64,000 bases of DNA, from contig HG738138.1 of the NCBI GenBank assembly GCA_000499405.2, positions 372,001 to 436,000 on the forward strand, given 5' to 3'. A program made the translations under genes and the position numbers. This document shows, one piece after another, positions 1 to 14,600 of this stretch; the stretch's first letter is position 1; every line of letters starts with the position of its first letter. Below the pieces are notes generated by a model. The model was not told where the DNA came from. It searched no databases and saw nothing but the letters and a program-made list of their open reading frames with translations. This DNA is from Onchocerca volvulus. Lineage: Eukaryota; Nematoda; Chromadorea; Rhabditida; Onchocercidae.

Positions 1-2341
1 AATTACAACCTTTGTATCAATTTTTCTCGATTTACTCTCGGAGATACATGATGTGGAAGGCCCTGGAGAATCTTCTTTCCTGAAACACGAAATCATTTGA
101 GACTTCCTAATAGATTTAGGAATTAATATTGAATAAGTTCATTAAAATAAGCAAGTATTTTCTAAATGACGGCCATTTGTTTCGGTATTTAATATATATG
201 CAGGTAGAATGAACTTACATCAAATGTCTCAAACTATTCTTTTTATTAATGGCGACTCTATAAGGACCATTTCTGAAAGATTTTGCACCTGCTATTTTTT
301 CAACCACCTTCTTCCGCTCCAGAGCCTTCACGACACCTCCACGTAACTCACTGTTGAGAAGATCAGCTTCTTCCTACCGAACAAAGAACAGTATGTTTAA
401 AAGAATATATTATAATGAGAGGGACTGATTTCATCAATCATATAAATCAATAAATTAATAATGTAATGTTTAATTATACATAGAGAAAAGTTTTGAATCC
501 TTATAGCATCATTTTTCAATTTCAAAGACGTTCATGTCTAAATCATATCACAACATTGATTCCTCACTTTTTTGACTCCTTATTTGAAAAAATGATGAAT
601 ATGTACCGTGCAATTAACAAATACTGCATTCATCAATAACTTACACTTCAAAACCACAAAAAACTTAGCAAGCGAATTAAATGATGTGATGACAGGTATG
701 AAAGATGTGATCCGGAAACCGACGCATAAGTTGTGTATGATGTTGGTAGTACCATCATTCAATGATATTTTGGAGTGAATATCCCGATAGCTCTCTTACG
801 TGCAACATACGTTTTTGTCTACCATACAATAATGCATGAAACTGACCTCCTCTCTAATTTGTTGTTTTTTTAGGTGTTCTTCATGTTCGCGATTATTACC
901 AAACTTTTGTTGTAGCTCAATTGGAGTGCTACCGAATTGTTTAGCAAGCTTTTTATTTGCCTAAAAAAACAAGAGAGGAAAAAAAATCAATTTGACTTTA
1001 AAAGAAAAGAATAAGAATCCCTTCTATCGAGATATGGAAGTTAATTAGCAAAATGTAAACCGTTAGACTGAAGGAATTCCCGGGAAGGTTTTCAAGATCG
1101 AAGAAAATTCTTACCTTTCCACCATAACTTTGCAATCTTAATTTTATAAGCTCCTCCTTTTGCTTCTTTTTCTCAGATAACGCTTTCCATTTTTCCTCCT
1201 CTTTTTTCTTGAGAAATAATGCTATACTGCTTTTATCTACGGCCGATTGTTCCTTAGTTTTTTTCTTTGGAATGACAAACTGAAAATTTCATTTGTCTAG
1301 TATAAACTCACTTACTTTTACACAATTATATTTAATACCTACTTATTCGAACAAAGTAACCCAGGAGTACAACTTTGAAATTAATGTATATATGTTGGCA
1401 ATAACATTAATTGATCAAATTTAAAAAAAAAAAAAAAAAGAAGGAAAGTAATACTTGGGAAACTTGATCAGATAGACAAACTAATATTTCTCTGAAACAA
1501 AAGAAAACAACCAGGATAATGAAATTCTTTGAACGTATTATTTGTTAAAGATTGTTAAGATCAACTATATAACCTATTCTAACCACTTTAAAAAGCTATG
1601 TGAATAGGTTTCGGCAGTGACAGATCATGACTAAGCATTAACTTCGAAGCTTTGATCAGCAGGAAAGAACTATTAGCTGCTGGCTAGGCTTAAAACACAG
1701 AAAAAAAATCTAACTAAAGGGTGGATTAGGATGTCCCACATCGTGCAGATGGAAGTGGAATGAGACTACTTGGGGTGTATTTGTGATACCAGATAGGAAT
1801 GCATTGCATGGAATCAATGAAGAGTTCTAGAAAAGAAGATTCGAGTGAATGCAGATTCATTCAATTTGCAGATTCATTCTATTTATATGGTCTTCTACTC
1901 CCATCAATATGTCATTTCTTCAACGTAAAAATCTTAAAAAACTATGAAAGTAAAGAGTGAAAAAGACCTGGTGAAGTACAATGACACTATTACTTCCTCT
2001 ATCAAAACTATATGATCCACAGAAAAGTTATGAAATTAAACTAAAAAAAAAAAGACCTCGTAACTACTATTCCACTCTATTTCCAAACATCATTCTGTCC
2101 GGAAGAAAATGTAAGAAAAATTAAAAACTGGAAAACAAGTGGACAAATGAAGAATAAATTCGAGTACTTTCGGCTTATCGGGAGGGGGTTTCACAATTTT
2201 CGACTGCTTCCGTTCCATAGCTAATCGTACATTCGTCGATTTTTCGATCTTCTGACGTGCTTCATCGATCTTCTTGATTTCTTTACTCGCATTTTTAGTA
2301 TTGCTACTTGCTTGTTTTAATATGTCGTTGAACAAATCCAT
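1..2341 (-). CDS. spt-2: SPT2 family histone chaperone, 5' part (3' end beyond window)
   Basis: SPT2 proteins bind histone H3-H4 and act in chromatin during transcription and replication. Five exons join cleanly on the minus strand: 2341-2168, 1279-1115, 960-847, 373-219 and 79 to the window edge. The start is the ATG at 2341, giving MDLFNDILKQASSN, the usual short hydrophobic N-terminus of the family. Exon 2 carries the highly charged helix with FLKKKEEEKWKALSEKKK, matching the conserved N-terminal block of animal SPT2, and exon 3 has KKLAKQFGSTPIELQQKFG, a second conserved block. Exon 5 is Ser/Pro-rich, like the long disordered linker. The C-terminal H3-H4 binding region should lie left of position 1 and is not seen. 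Exons 1-3 are each a multiple of three; exon 4 ends in AT and exon 5 supplies the G of a Met codon. Identification is by motif similarity recalled from the family, and I am fairly confident. Confidence 0.82.
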
Positions 2342-3881
2342 AAAACCCTATTATTGCACCATTACTGACTAATCTGAAAGTATACGTAAGTTTAACGTCT
2401 CCTACTCTTTTTTCCCAGCCCATCTTGTCATAGAAACATAGCCATACTTTCTTACGAGAAGAGCTCGATAAGCGAAGTCAAAACTTTAGAAGCTGAGAAA
2501 GAAAAACCCACCCAGTACATCCAAAGTCCGCCAAACCGGAGCTGGTGAACCCTCACTGAACACGAAACCACAAACAACGGAACCAACCACGCCAAACTGC
2601 CACAATAATAACATTATCATCACATTTTACAATTTACTAGTTCTTTGCTGTCTTGTTGATGAAGCGCAATGCAACAACTCTCTTCTCAACAATTATTTGT
2701 TTGAAACTGAAATTTAAAAAGAAGGAAGGAGATTTCTTTGTGAACTCATTTTAGCTGTTAAATGGGAATTAAGTCGAAAGAGGAACAAGACTGAACCAGA
2801 AGAAGTTGAACCAAGAAGAATTCTGGGAAATGGAAGGAGATAAAAACTAAGAGGAGTTCTGGAAAACCACACATCCCAACATTTTTTCTGTCGTCTTTTC
2901 TTCCGTTAATATTCATGCAATATCTCAGATTATATCCAGAACAAATTGAAGGTACGCATTGAATATCCATATTCAATGCACTTTGCTTGTCTCAATGATG
3001 AATAGTTATAATTGAGAGAATTCTTATAATTCTCTCAGTGGAAGAAAATGCTTGCTTACGAAAAGTGCAAATGACATATTTTGGTCCGGGATTTATCGAT
3101 CGAGAGTAGTTCTGCTTAGATTACGTTACTGTCAATATGACGTAGCGTATGATGGTTTATGATTCGGATGATGCATTGGTTTAAATATCTTTGTTACCAA
3201 CAGCATATTAATAAATTTCGTTTTCTTCGGTAATTTAATTCGAATTACGTTCTCGCTGACAGTCGCTCTTCTCGTATTTTTCCTTGTGATTAAGCAAAAA
3301 TGAAGCAAAACGCTTTACTACGATGTAAAAAAAAAATATACCGGAAAAACAATGTCGAAATCCATACATATTCCAAACAGTGACCAAGTTTCTGTGCAAG
3401 TATTGTAAAATATCCAGAAATTTTATCCAAGAAAACAATCCTTGCATCAGGTACTTAATTAAGCCAAAGTCCGAATCCTTCTATTCAGAGCTTATTGGTT
3501 TAATTATGCGATCAATTCACTAAATTTAGTGAAATTTGGTTGTTTAGAAAATAAAAAAATCTAAAATGAAAACTAAATGCAAAGCGAATTGTTTCGATCA
3601 TTAATGTAAGATGTGGCACTGATAATTTTGAATTCAAATCCTAGAAAAATCGAATTCATGATCTTGCTTTAATCGAAATTTAGTAAAGCGAAATTTAGTG
3701 AAATGGTGCATTTTCAACTAATTTATTTTCGATTCGTTTATTTTTAATTAATGTGTTTTTAATATGATATTTCGTGCGAATCTCATTAAAGTCAAACATA
3801 CATGATCAAATGATCATTACGTTATCAACTTACCTTTTTTTTCCAGCTATTACAATTCTAAAGACGATTCAAAATAGAGGC
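2342..3881. other. Intergenic region between spt-2 and the pseudokinase gene
   Basis: The region separates two divergently transcribed genes and so should hold both promoters. It is AT-rich with short open frames that show no coding composition. No known motif, repeat or RNA gene was recognised. The exact left limit of the plus-strand gene is uncertain because its first exon is short. Confidence 0.5.
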
Positions 3882-6800
3882 ATGGTAATATATTATAAAA
3901 TTTTACAGGAACTGGAAACAGAACAAAATTCTAATATTGTAAGTATTGCAAGTAAACCATCAGTTATAAAAATGGATGACTTTGTTCTCGAGGGAGATCG
4001 GAATAACGATAAGCCTGACTCTATCAGCTAATAAGGAAGATGAAATGAAACATTCTTCTGCGATGTTTTTGTTACTCCATCTCGAATCAATCCTTAATAA
4101 AGCCTTTATGATTTCTAACTTTTCATTTCGATGTTTTGAAAAAAAAAAAAAAAAACGCTGGCATCATGTGAATAATATGTCATTCAATAACAAATATCAG
4201 ATAGGAAATAAATATGCTGACGCATTATTTGCACAAATTTAAGTATCAATCTTCGATACAAACAACCTTTGTGGAAAGAGATTGCGAATTTTACAACTCG
4301 AAGAGAAATTCATGCAAATAAAAACCGGAAATACTTGATGTTGAACCCGAAAAAAGCTTTTCCAGAGAAATTGAAAGCACATAAAATGTCTTGGGATGAT
4401 CTTCTAATTAGAGGTTTAATAATTTTTTGGGGAGGTTGAAGAACCAGTAAGGGTTGCCATAAACCAACATTTGCTTTATGGTCAGTCATTAAGAAAATTG
4501 ATTGATCTATTTCGGTAATACATCCAAATGAAAAACTTTGATGGATTTTCTAGAAAATATCTAGGTATTATTCTAGGGTCAGATGTAATCTTTTATATTT
4601 CTATGCGCAAAATTTTTCGAAATTGAAGTTTCTTCAGGTAGTGGCAAAGTTTCTTGTCAGGAGAAATGTCAGACTTTTTTTACAGTAACTAAAAACTTCG
4701 AACGACGGATTCTATTAAATCTGTCAACGATGTCATTGATCAATTTTTTGTAAGATTTGATAGTTTCATGATATTTCATGATTCTGGAAATTAGTTTGTA
4801 ATTATTAATCGTATGACTCTAGAAAAGTGAAGCATCAGGAAGTGCTGAGCAGATGGGCAGGAATGAAATCAGGGGCAAATTTGCCAAAGCAATGAAAGAA
4901 TCGTTTCAGTATGTGATAAGTGATATTCGCGATGAATGGCACACTGAAATTACACCAGAAAAGTACGCCACAGGTACAAATAAATATAAATTAATCAATC
5001 GGAACTTTTCTGATTGAAGATTGTCCTTCTTTGATACTCAATAAACTATAGAATAAAAAATGAGAGTGGATGAAGCTGGAATAGTGAATTTAAGATTTAG
5101 CTGCAACTATTCTATCTTACTCCAAGTTATCTATTGATCCTCTTCTTTTCGTTTCCAGATGATTTACTCTTTGAAGGACGCTACAGTTCCGTTGTGACAG
5201 CAATATCCTATCCAACCTATAATGGTTATGCGTACATGGAACCTCGGCCATGTGTCATCAAAACGAAACATATTGGTGCTATTTTGGATGACATGTTACA
5301 TGATTTGCATGACGTTAAGGAGAAGTTTCAACAAAGAATTTCCCAACTCGTGCGACGAATAGTCATGGAAATATACATTCTGAATAGGTAAAAGTTTTAA
5401 AAATTATAGAATTATGGATCAGTCAGTTTTATCTCCAGAACAAGATTCACCACAGGAATATTCCAAGAATTAGTCAAATTCGGAGCCTCAACCAGACGAT
5501 CAGAATAAGTGATGTCTTTGTTATTTTGCATATCAATTCCAACTAACTGTTTAAGATTGCACATTAATTTCAATTGGCAAAGCTAATTTGAAACAAATTA
5601 CAGAGTTCGTCATTCGAACATAATGCATGCTCATGCGACAGTGGTCACCGAAAATTCACTCTGCATACAGATGGTTCTTCCTCGATTGTACCAATTAGAA
5701 CAACTAATTGATAAATACCGTCGTGATAAGGAAGGGAAGGTTGTATATGTTATTTTGGAAGGCTATTTGGTATTCATATGATATCCTACATATAAACTGT
5801 TGATAAGAATACCATTTCATGAAATCATTTTTCGCAAGAATGCATCATACAATGATGAATTTCTGTTAAAATTTTGTCAGTCATCACCGATAATTGGATT
5901 ACATCGAAAATTCAAAATTTGCAAACAAAATTTCATTTTTTTAGCCGATCAATATTCGCATCATTGCAATGATTATTCGGCAGCTTTGTCGAGCATCATC
6001 CGATCTTCACGATGCAAAAATCATTCATAAGTTTGTCTCCATCTCTTCATTGCACCAGCAAATTTTCATGATGTTTCAGCAAATTGCGGAAGGTTTTTCT
6101 TTTTTTTCAAATCAAATTTTTTTCAGTGATATTCAGCCAGGAAATATTTATTTAACACGCGGCGGTACTGTCAAATTGAGCAATTTTATCAATTCACGAA
6201 TGATCGCAAGCGAACGAATGGCTGAAGAGTGTCGCACTCCTGATGGAGTTCCTGATTATATGTGTGCTGAAAAAGTTCGCCATCTATTACAATAAAATTT
6301 TGTTTGACCTTTGCGAGTGGGATCGAAAACTTTTTTGCACTTAAATTAATCTTTTCATTTCTGTGATAAAGAAATTGTCAATTTTGTTTGTCGCCAAGCA
6401 AAAGTGAAACGCAATAAATCTACATAATGCTCACATATTGACACGTTTTGGAATTTAGCGATATTGCGTTAAGAACTTGCTAATTTGCTTTATCATACAG
6501 CAGAGTTTTGCTTATTTACTGCAATGTGAAAAGCTCGATATATTTTTACTATCGCTGAAACTCAAAATGTGGTTTAATAGTTCCATTATGGCAATGTTGC
6601 ACTAATAGAGAAAGTATTTCTTGTCGAAAATTTTTAGAAGTTTTCAAAATTCTAGAAATACAGGAAGAATTCCAGAAAATTCTAGAATTGAATATGTGGT
6701 GCTTTTATTTCAGCAGTACAATTTGAAACGTGTGACAAACATAACAGATTATAAGAACTATTCGACATCAGCGGATATCTGGTCGTTAGGAGTACTGATA

Positions 6801-8654
6801 CTTCACATGGTCAGCTATTATCCCAACGAAAGATGGCATCGTTTACCTCAAATGTTCGCACTTCAAATGAACGAAAGCAGAATGTCATTTCGGTGGATGA
6901 TTAATGATATGATGGTGATCCCTCAACTTTTACTTCATTCCATTTGTTAGTAAAACTAATTTGAGACTAATCCTTCTCTAAAATACAATAAACTCATTGT
7001 TCTTCAGATCAAACAGACATGTCTTAGACATTATGCAGAAATTCATCAAATTTTGGGAAATTTTCAGCAACTTTGTGTACGAATGACACAAAGCGGTGAT
7101 AGATATTTGAAGCACTATTTGAATGATACGGTACTCAATTTAGATCCATTAGCACGCCCGACAGCTAAACAAATTTTGGAATCATATTTAATTACAAAAT
7201 GGTGCAATAAATGCCTCGAGCAGGTTATTTTACGAAATAATAAATACAAATTTGGTTGGTTAAGCTTATAAGAAATTTCAAATTTTAACATATTTCAATT
7301 CCTTTCCGTCAAGAATTGAACTTTTATAGGATAAGAACCATCTAGTGAAGCGTTTCATTTACGAATTAGATTGGCAAAATCGCACCAAATTAGATGCTGA
7401 TGGATACAATTACAATGCATGCGAAGAAGTTTGCATTTTCTATTTTTAGAACATTTTTTTTTCGGGCAATAACATTTTGTGATTAAATTTCCAAAAATGT
7501 TTTCATTCCATTTTGATCTTATCACTGAATTCACTTTTCCAGGCTCTCTTTTTACTAATCCTAAATCCATTTTGTAATTCCAACTCTTATCAGCGCAAAA
7601 ATTAAGTTTTTAGGAATAGATAGGGAAGGGAGCAATTTTTGAACAAAAGTCTGTGTTGTTTATGTTTGAGTTAATTTACTGCATTATACAATTGCACAAT
7701 AATTATAGACAGGCTGTAAATGAAAAAAAAATTTTTTTTTCTTTTTGCTATTCAAAATGAACCTTAATTCGATGATATGATAGATATTATCACTGAAATT
7801 TGCAATTTTATTCGTTAGAAAACCTGATTGCTTATTATCTCGTGAAAATGTATTATAGAAAGACATTCCGGCGGATTTTTATTGGGATAATACATGGCGA
7901 AGACTTGAACAGCTATCATTTGCTTATCAGCTGTATGTTTACGATCACGATAATTTGCGGATAGGAAGCGAAATTGAGTATGTTTATCTTATACCACTGT
8001 CAATTTCATAAAAAATTGATTTTCAATCGTTATTAGAAATCTTTTTCCATGCAAATGTTATCTGATAACTTTAAGTTTTTTTTAGGTGAAGCTTTCCTAA
8101 ATTTCAATCAAAATTTTAGGCGATATTTCACTCATGCTGACAACTCACTGTTCCAAACATTAATGCTTGCTGTTGATACTGGCCAACTTGAAATGTTTGA
8201 TGTGATACCTGTCGATCAAAATATTCGAAATCTTTGTTTCTCACTGATGAGAATTGCGAAGTATCATCGATATGATCTTTCCAAATGTGAAGCTAAAGGT
8301 GTGTGCATGTGTGTGGTTTAGAATAATTCATTCTGTTCCTTTTTTTTCTTTGAATTTTGCTTATTAAAATTAAAAAATATTTTTAGTTTCATTTTAAAAT
8401 CAAAAAATATTTTTATTTTTCTTTGCATTTTCAGCTTTTTAATTAAATGCTTAATGTTAGTGAGCCTATTTAGATGACAGATTAATTTAAACTAGTTGTC
8501 TCTTTTTTCGATACTTATCTGAAAATTTTCTTGTTACAGCAACTTTATTTCAAGTCTATCAAAAATCGTGCTTTCAGAGGTGCTATTTGATTTGCCACCA
8601 TCTTTCCAGTGCGATGTGCGTTCAGCAAAAGTAGTTGTCTATTTTAAAGATTAA
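3882..8654 (+). CDS. STE20/STRAD- or TBCK-like pseudokinase with a truncated TBC-like tail
   Basis: Twelve exons join in one frame (about 565 residues): 3882-3938, 4823-4973, 5159-5387, 5604-5739, 5945-6030, 6127-6274, 6714-6914, 7008-7223, 7330-7428, 7859-7977, 8120-8298 and 8578-8654. The first exon is the least certain. A kinase fold is clear: a loop FEGRYSSVVTA (about 74-84), VIK with the lysine near 104, RHSNIMHAH, then ADIWSLGVLILHM and DPLARPTAKQIL. Catalytic residues are lost. HRD reads HND (219-221), the following K is Q (DIQPGN), and DFG reads SNF (238-240). It is therefore probably a non-catalytic scaffold or allosteric regulator. The C-terminus reads FDLPPSFQCDV, which resembles the start of a TBC Rab-GAP domain as in TBCK, but a stop follows 10 codons later. 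STRAD-like is the alternative family. Whether TBC exons were lost or lie elsewhere cannot be told here. Confidence 0.66.
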
Positions 8655-11600
8655 TTCCTAGCTCATTTTAACATTTGATCATAAAGTCTGAAAAAGCATT
8701 TAATTCTGTGGAATAGTTAACTTCTTCCGGTTATACCATAATGCATATAACAATGTAAATTCGCTAAATTTTTTGCAAATATACTTAAATCTGCTTTTGT
8801 AGTTTACGTCATTATGACACAAATCATCTCTTTCATCTTGTTTACATTATATAAATTCATGCAAATAAATCTAATGCATCTAAGTTATTGTCATATCTCT
8901 GTTAACAATCATTTTTGTCATTTTTAGATGAGTGACAAACCTTTGATGCATATAGCAAGAGCACTTAAATTTGGGGAAGAATTCATGCATGTAGAAGATA
9001 ATTTGTACTTCATGTAGTACGAGTAAAGTTATTTTGTTTATGTGAAGCAAAACAAATACGCTGAAATAAACTTTGTCGCTTATCAATCAGAATTCATTTA
9101 TACTGTATGAACTATATGTATAAATTTCAACTTTCATTCATCTCGTAATTTTGTACGAATAAAGCTTACGAATAAACTGTGTCGCATTTTCCTTCTTCCA
9201 TAGCTAAGTTAGTTGGCAAATTAGAAATAAGTTTATTTCCACGAGAAAAAAAAAATTGAGGAGAAGACGCATAAATGTAATAAAATGAACAAAATTGGAA
9301 ATAAATAAAGTATGCTTGATATGAGTAAGCAAATTTAATATGTATGAGGCATATCATTAGCTCAAATTTAGTTACTGACAAAGTATTTATCGGTTTTATT
9401 TTGCGAGATTGGACTGATAAGTTTTCATTGAGTAATGTATCGATAGAAATTTTTGATCATGGAGGGAGTAAGGTGAAAGTTCCTGTATTGTTATTCCTGG
9501 AAAAATTCTTTTTCTGGTTTTTTCTAACCCACTAATCTGGTGGATCAGGTTTACCGTTTAATAATTGATTATTAATATTTTGATCAAAGCAACAATTATT
9601 TTCCTTTTTTTCTTGCAAATTTCCTATCTATTAAAAAAATGAAATGAAGCTTTTTCAGAGGCAACATGAACACTGAAAGCATTAAATCAAATAGTTCATT
9701 TCCGATTTACGGCTTTTCTGAGAGCAAGTCATGCACACTTCTTGCTCTCACCTCCGTCTAAGCCTGCATGCATTGCCTTCTCCACATCAATTCAAGAAAG
9801 TTTAAAGTAATTCTCAGATTTATATGTCTTAAGCGTTCTTGTCAGATAATTCTTAATTCATGAGTGAGAAGAAAAAGTTTTTAAAAAAAGTTCCATACAT
9901 TCCCTTAATTCTCTGCTTCTTCAGTACATACTTACTCTGCAGTTACCAAACATTTAGCCATTCTCTCATTGCAATTATCCAAAGGCAAAAATACTGCAAG
10001 TCATTTCTCTAATTTTGCAAAATATAATATCAGTGGTGCCTGGAGAACAACGTTCTCGACTTCTGATGTTCGGGAGAGTGGAGACAAGTTTCTAAGGCTC
10101 ATTTGTTGTTCAATAGTTGTCTCTCCCGCACACTTTTTCTTACCATTACAATTAATTACACAGATTGAATAACTCAGACCGGAGCTGTGCTGTAATTTGC
10201 AATCTGTTCATTCAACTGCTAAAGGTGGATTGGAGAATCGATTTGCATCCATAAGTTCTCGCAAACAGTACGTTAGAACTGTGTTCTTTGTCTGTGCAAT
10301 ACCACGACACATTTTTCTGTGGCCGCTAACAATCCAAAGTAAATTAAGCTCCCCTAATTTTATAATCAAGCGATTCGGCGGCCATACGGTATAAGAAAAT
10401 TGCATCATTGCGTGACCTCCACATGTATTTCATTTTCATTGCTTCTTGTCTTCCGTCATCATCGAACATTGTCACCATCGCTCATTCTTTCATTAGGGGC
10501 ACATATTCCTTCAGTCAGTGAACGTTTAATACCTGTTCGAGTTCACTGACGTACGCTAGAATTCCTCTTCTGATGATTAAATTCAGATCACATGAAAGGA
10601 ACATGACAGGTATCCATAAAAAATTTCTTAGGATGTATTCTGTCATAGAAAAGCTTGCTATCTTTTGTCAACTTTTTTATTTCTTTTACCAGTGGATAAA
10701 AAAATAAGTTGAGGCAGCTGAAATGGCATAAAATGCGAAAAAAAGAGAAATATGAAGTAGTTTTGCAAGTGCTAAGTAAACGATGCACGACTGATCCAGT
10801 TGGCTGAAAGAGAAGGTATGTATACGATTAGATGCCATATTATAAAAAGTTCGTCTAACCAAAATATTGGTTCGAAAGTGAAATTCGTATTTGTGTATGC
10901 TGAGCCTAACTGTCGCAAAATAATGTTGTAAAGGATTGTTAAAGTATTCATAAAATTCTCTTCATCAACCTTAGAAAGATTCCTAATGAATGCATTCAAA
11001 TGGATGGTTCCATTTAGTTTTAATTTGGAATGAATTTCATTCAAAAACTTACACAATCTATTGAATATGATTTGCGAATGTAATACAGCAAATTCTAGAA
11101 TTCTTCAAAATTTCATATCATTCTCATTTTTCTTCATTTCTTATTCGATGCTACACTTGAAAGTTTAATTTGATAAATCAAGAATATGAATTCCAGTAAA
11201 TGTATTGCTTACTACAACTGATTTCTCAACGACGATGAATAGCTAACTCGAGTAGCTAATTTTATCCAAGTTTTTGTAACAAGAATTAGTTTTCATGAAA
11301 GAAAAATAAGAAAAGAATAGTTTTAAATTAATTAAGATTCAAGTTTCTTTATTTCTAAAATTTCGATATAAAATTAACAATATAATTGTTTTGATTCGAT
11401 CCATAAAGTCTAGTTTATTGACAACAAGAATCGATAAAAGTTTGCTTAATTAAAATTTCTCAATCAAATATATGTCTCTCAAATTAAATTGTACAAATGC
11501 AGTAACAACGAAACAAAAATAGTTAGTAAGAAGACGAATGTGGTCGGTAATATGAGAGTTTTGTTTACTCATGGGCTAGATAATCATCGGTCTAAGATAA

Positions 11601-14600
11601 CTGACACTAAAAGAATGCAAACTTTTGGAAGAGCACCATCATCATCATTTTCATCATCATCTGGGTGGTGCATTTCGATCTGTAGCGTTGTTTGGAAATT
11701 TCATGATTGTCTCCTGGCTTCTTCTATTTGACGTTTCCTGGACTGTTCTCATTCCTCCGAAATATTTATTCTACTTCTTGTACAACTTTCCTTTTTCAGA
11801 ATGGTAGATATCTCTTTTTCCTTCTCTGGCTACCATATGTCAATCGTCCTACAACTGACATTCTCCTTCAATTAAACTGCTTATCTTATTTACAAAATAT
11901 CTTGACGTAAGCAACGAGCATTGCTATATCTATTATTCTTATTTTTATCTATAATTTTTGTAATTTTTCCATTCATAATTTTTCAAAGTTTTTCAGGAAA
12001 CGCGTATCATTTTCTTTTTAAGTTTTTACTGGTAAATTTATCACTAAACATCGTATTTGACGGTAAAAGTATTTTGAAGTTAGCAACATATGCCGAACAC
12101 TGATAGAATCATTAATGGTTATTGGAAATTGCAACAGAATTATAACTGATAACAACTGTATCGAATATGTGACATGTCAAAGTTTGTTTTCATGGCCAAT
12201 CATATAGAGATTCTTTGTTTATTCATATACTCTTTTGTTCTAATATCATTCTGATTTTCATTCTGGTGGTGCATTATACAATATTGTAAATCATACAGTA
12301 CTATTAAAGTTGAAAATTGTAATGCGTTCGATTAAATTAATTGTTACTACTAATTGCTGTGTAGTGATTTCTAGTAATGAATACGCATTTTGTCGTTAAA
12401 CAAATGATTTACTGTGTTTCATGCGTAAACTTGAAGTGATCCTATATCAAATTAAGAAAGAATGAGATATACTTCCCAGAAACTTGGCGACTTTTGGGGA
12501 TGATCTGCTAGGCAGATAAATGGAAAAGATCGGATCCAGATAATCAGAAGAGCTTTGCTTTTAACATTTTTATATTACATCGCGATAACAGATTACTTTA
12601 TTTCCTAGAATTACTTTAAGGTGAAGCTCGATAATCGGATTTTATTTAATCTTTGTAAGATTTTCGTGAATTCACTTTTAAATTTTCACTTTTTTTTTTG
12701 TAATACTTTCACAAATAACGAGGTGATGAATTATTCAATGACCTTTTCGATGAATCTGGAGCATTACTAACATTACAGTAAAATTTAAGGTTAGCCTGAA
12801 AAGAAAAAGTAAAGTTTCGTAGATTTTTGTGCTTTCTTATTCACACGTTTTTTTCGAAAAAACAAGCATTGCACATAATGATTTAATCTCTATTCATTCT
12901 AGTCTTTACTACTTTAATTTTTTGATTAAAGATGTTCTAACTAATCCCATTTAATTTTATTGCGCACCATTTCGAGTTCTATTTTTATTTAAGATTTTTT
13001 TTTAATTAGCTTATTTATGTTATAAGTATGAAAAATCACTATCAGTTTCAGTGTATCACTTGCGAATAGATCTAACAGTGTTATGCACGATCAGACATAT
13101 AAATGTTCCAAGAAATAAGCAAAGGAATTAGAAATTACAAAGTTGTTCTCGAAATGCAATGGTTCATTCTTTAAATCAGAGTTTATGATTGGAATGTTCA
13201 AATTTTGATGTTAAAATTAAATTTTTTATAAACGAATCTTAAAATTTGCTTAACTTTCTATTATCCTATTAGAAGACATTTAAAATAAGCGGGATTTCAT
13301 TTTAAAAAAAGACAAATCATTTATATTTGATTACTAAATTAATGAGACAGAAAAAAAAATTAATGTATTCGGAATGTTTTAGAAACAGTTAACATACTTC
13401 TGGATACTATCTTCAAATGACTGAGTAATTCACTAATTTGGCATAAAATATATGTTAAAATGTAATCCTTTCGAAGGATTAGATTCCAACAAAATCTTCA
13501 TTTTTAATAATTTTTATATGCAGTACGAGGAATCGAACTGTCATTGCTTTATAAATCTTGATTGCATCAAATTTCTACTGCAATAAATGCGATAGGAAAA
13601 AAAGGTTTTTCGAGTGTGGGAAAAATTTTCGATTAAGATTTCGGCAAATAAGGAAACGAACAGGAAACGGATGAAGTCTACTTTACATTGCTCCTACGAT
13701 GGCATGTTCGATCCTAAGTAATTTTCGCATTCAATTTACTCGAACTTCTTTTTTGACTCCTAAATTAAGCCAGAATTTGTTGCAAAATATGTCGCATAAT
13801 TCACAAGTTGTTATACCGTATTAACCGTACTCTGTCTTACATTTCTACCATTTCAAATGAGCCTTACCAACTATTATTATTTTTTAATCAGAAAAAAAAA
13901 AGAATGAAATGGACATAAACTATGCTAATAAAGTTCATTAATTAGTCGATCACTGTTTCGCATGATGTACATGTATGACGGAGAGATTATCCCGAAATGT
14001 AAGTACTAAAATTTTGCATTGTATCATCATTAAGTGATAGTAAACTTGACCATGGCATTACTTCCGTTAAAAAATTGCATTACGTGATATCAATTAGTAA
14101 ATCGATCCATACAAATCGAGCTATACGAGCTATTTTTGGATAGTTAAAATTAAACAAAAAGAAAAAAAAAACTTGGGATGATAATTAACTCTAACTTGAT
14201 CTTTCATCTTTCTAAAAGTTTAAATTATCGGAGAACGCAATCACCAGAACAGAAGACGGAAAAATCACTATATTTGAACATTATATATCGGGAGTAGCAA
14301 CAGTGGAGAAGCAGTATAATTGATTTGTAGAATAAGAAAAAGTGGATGGATAACATTAAGCGAAATTCGGAATTTGATCTTTTTCTTACCGATTTTTTCC
14401 ACTCTCAACAATTACTCTTTGGAATTTCTCTGTCTTTTTTCGGCAGTTACTCTTTAGAACATTCGTAAAATTTCTCAGACTTTTCTGTTCTGCCACGAGC
14501 GTAAATTTTGAACAATGAATGATGCCTGAGCTCACTTTGACAAATTTTCTTCGGGAGTAACCAAGAAATTGAACTAATTGGTAGTCATCAGGATTATAGT

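Noticed and set aside
8086..8119. Earlier acceptor for pseudokinase exon 11 (TTTTAG before GTGAAG)
   Set aside because: With the two bases carried from exon 10 it creates an immediate TGA; the acceptor at 8119 keeps the frame.
11489..12103. Overlapping frames, one with a Ser-rich and one with a His-rich run
   Set aside because: The runs come from a short TCATCA repeat; the rest is Phe/Leu-rich like AT-rich noise and no splice chain was found.
13525..13560. GAATCGAACTG-like motif suggesting a minus-strand tRNA
   Set aside because: The stems do not pair around it and no D-arm or acceptor stem could be found.
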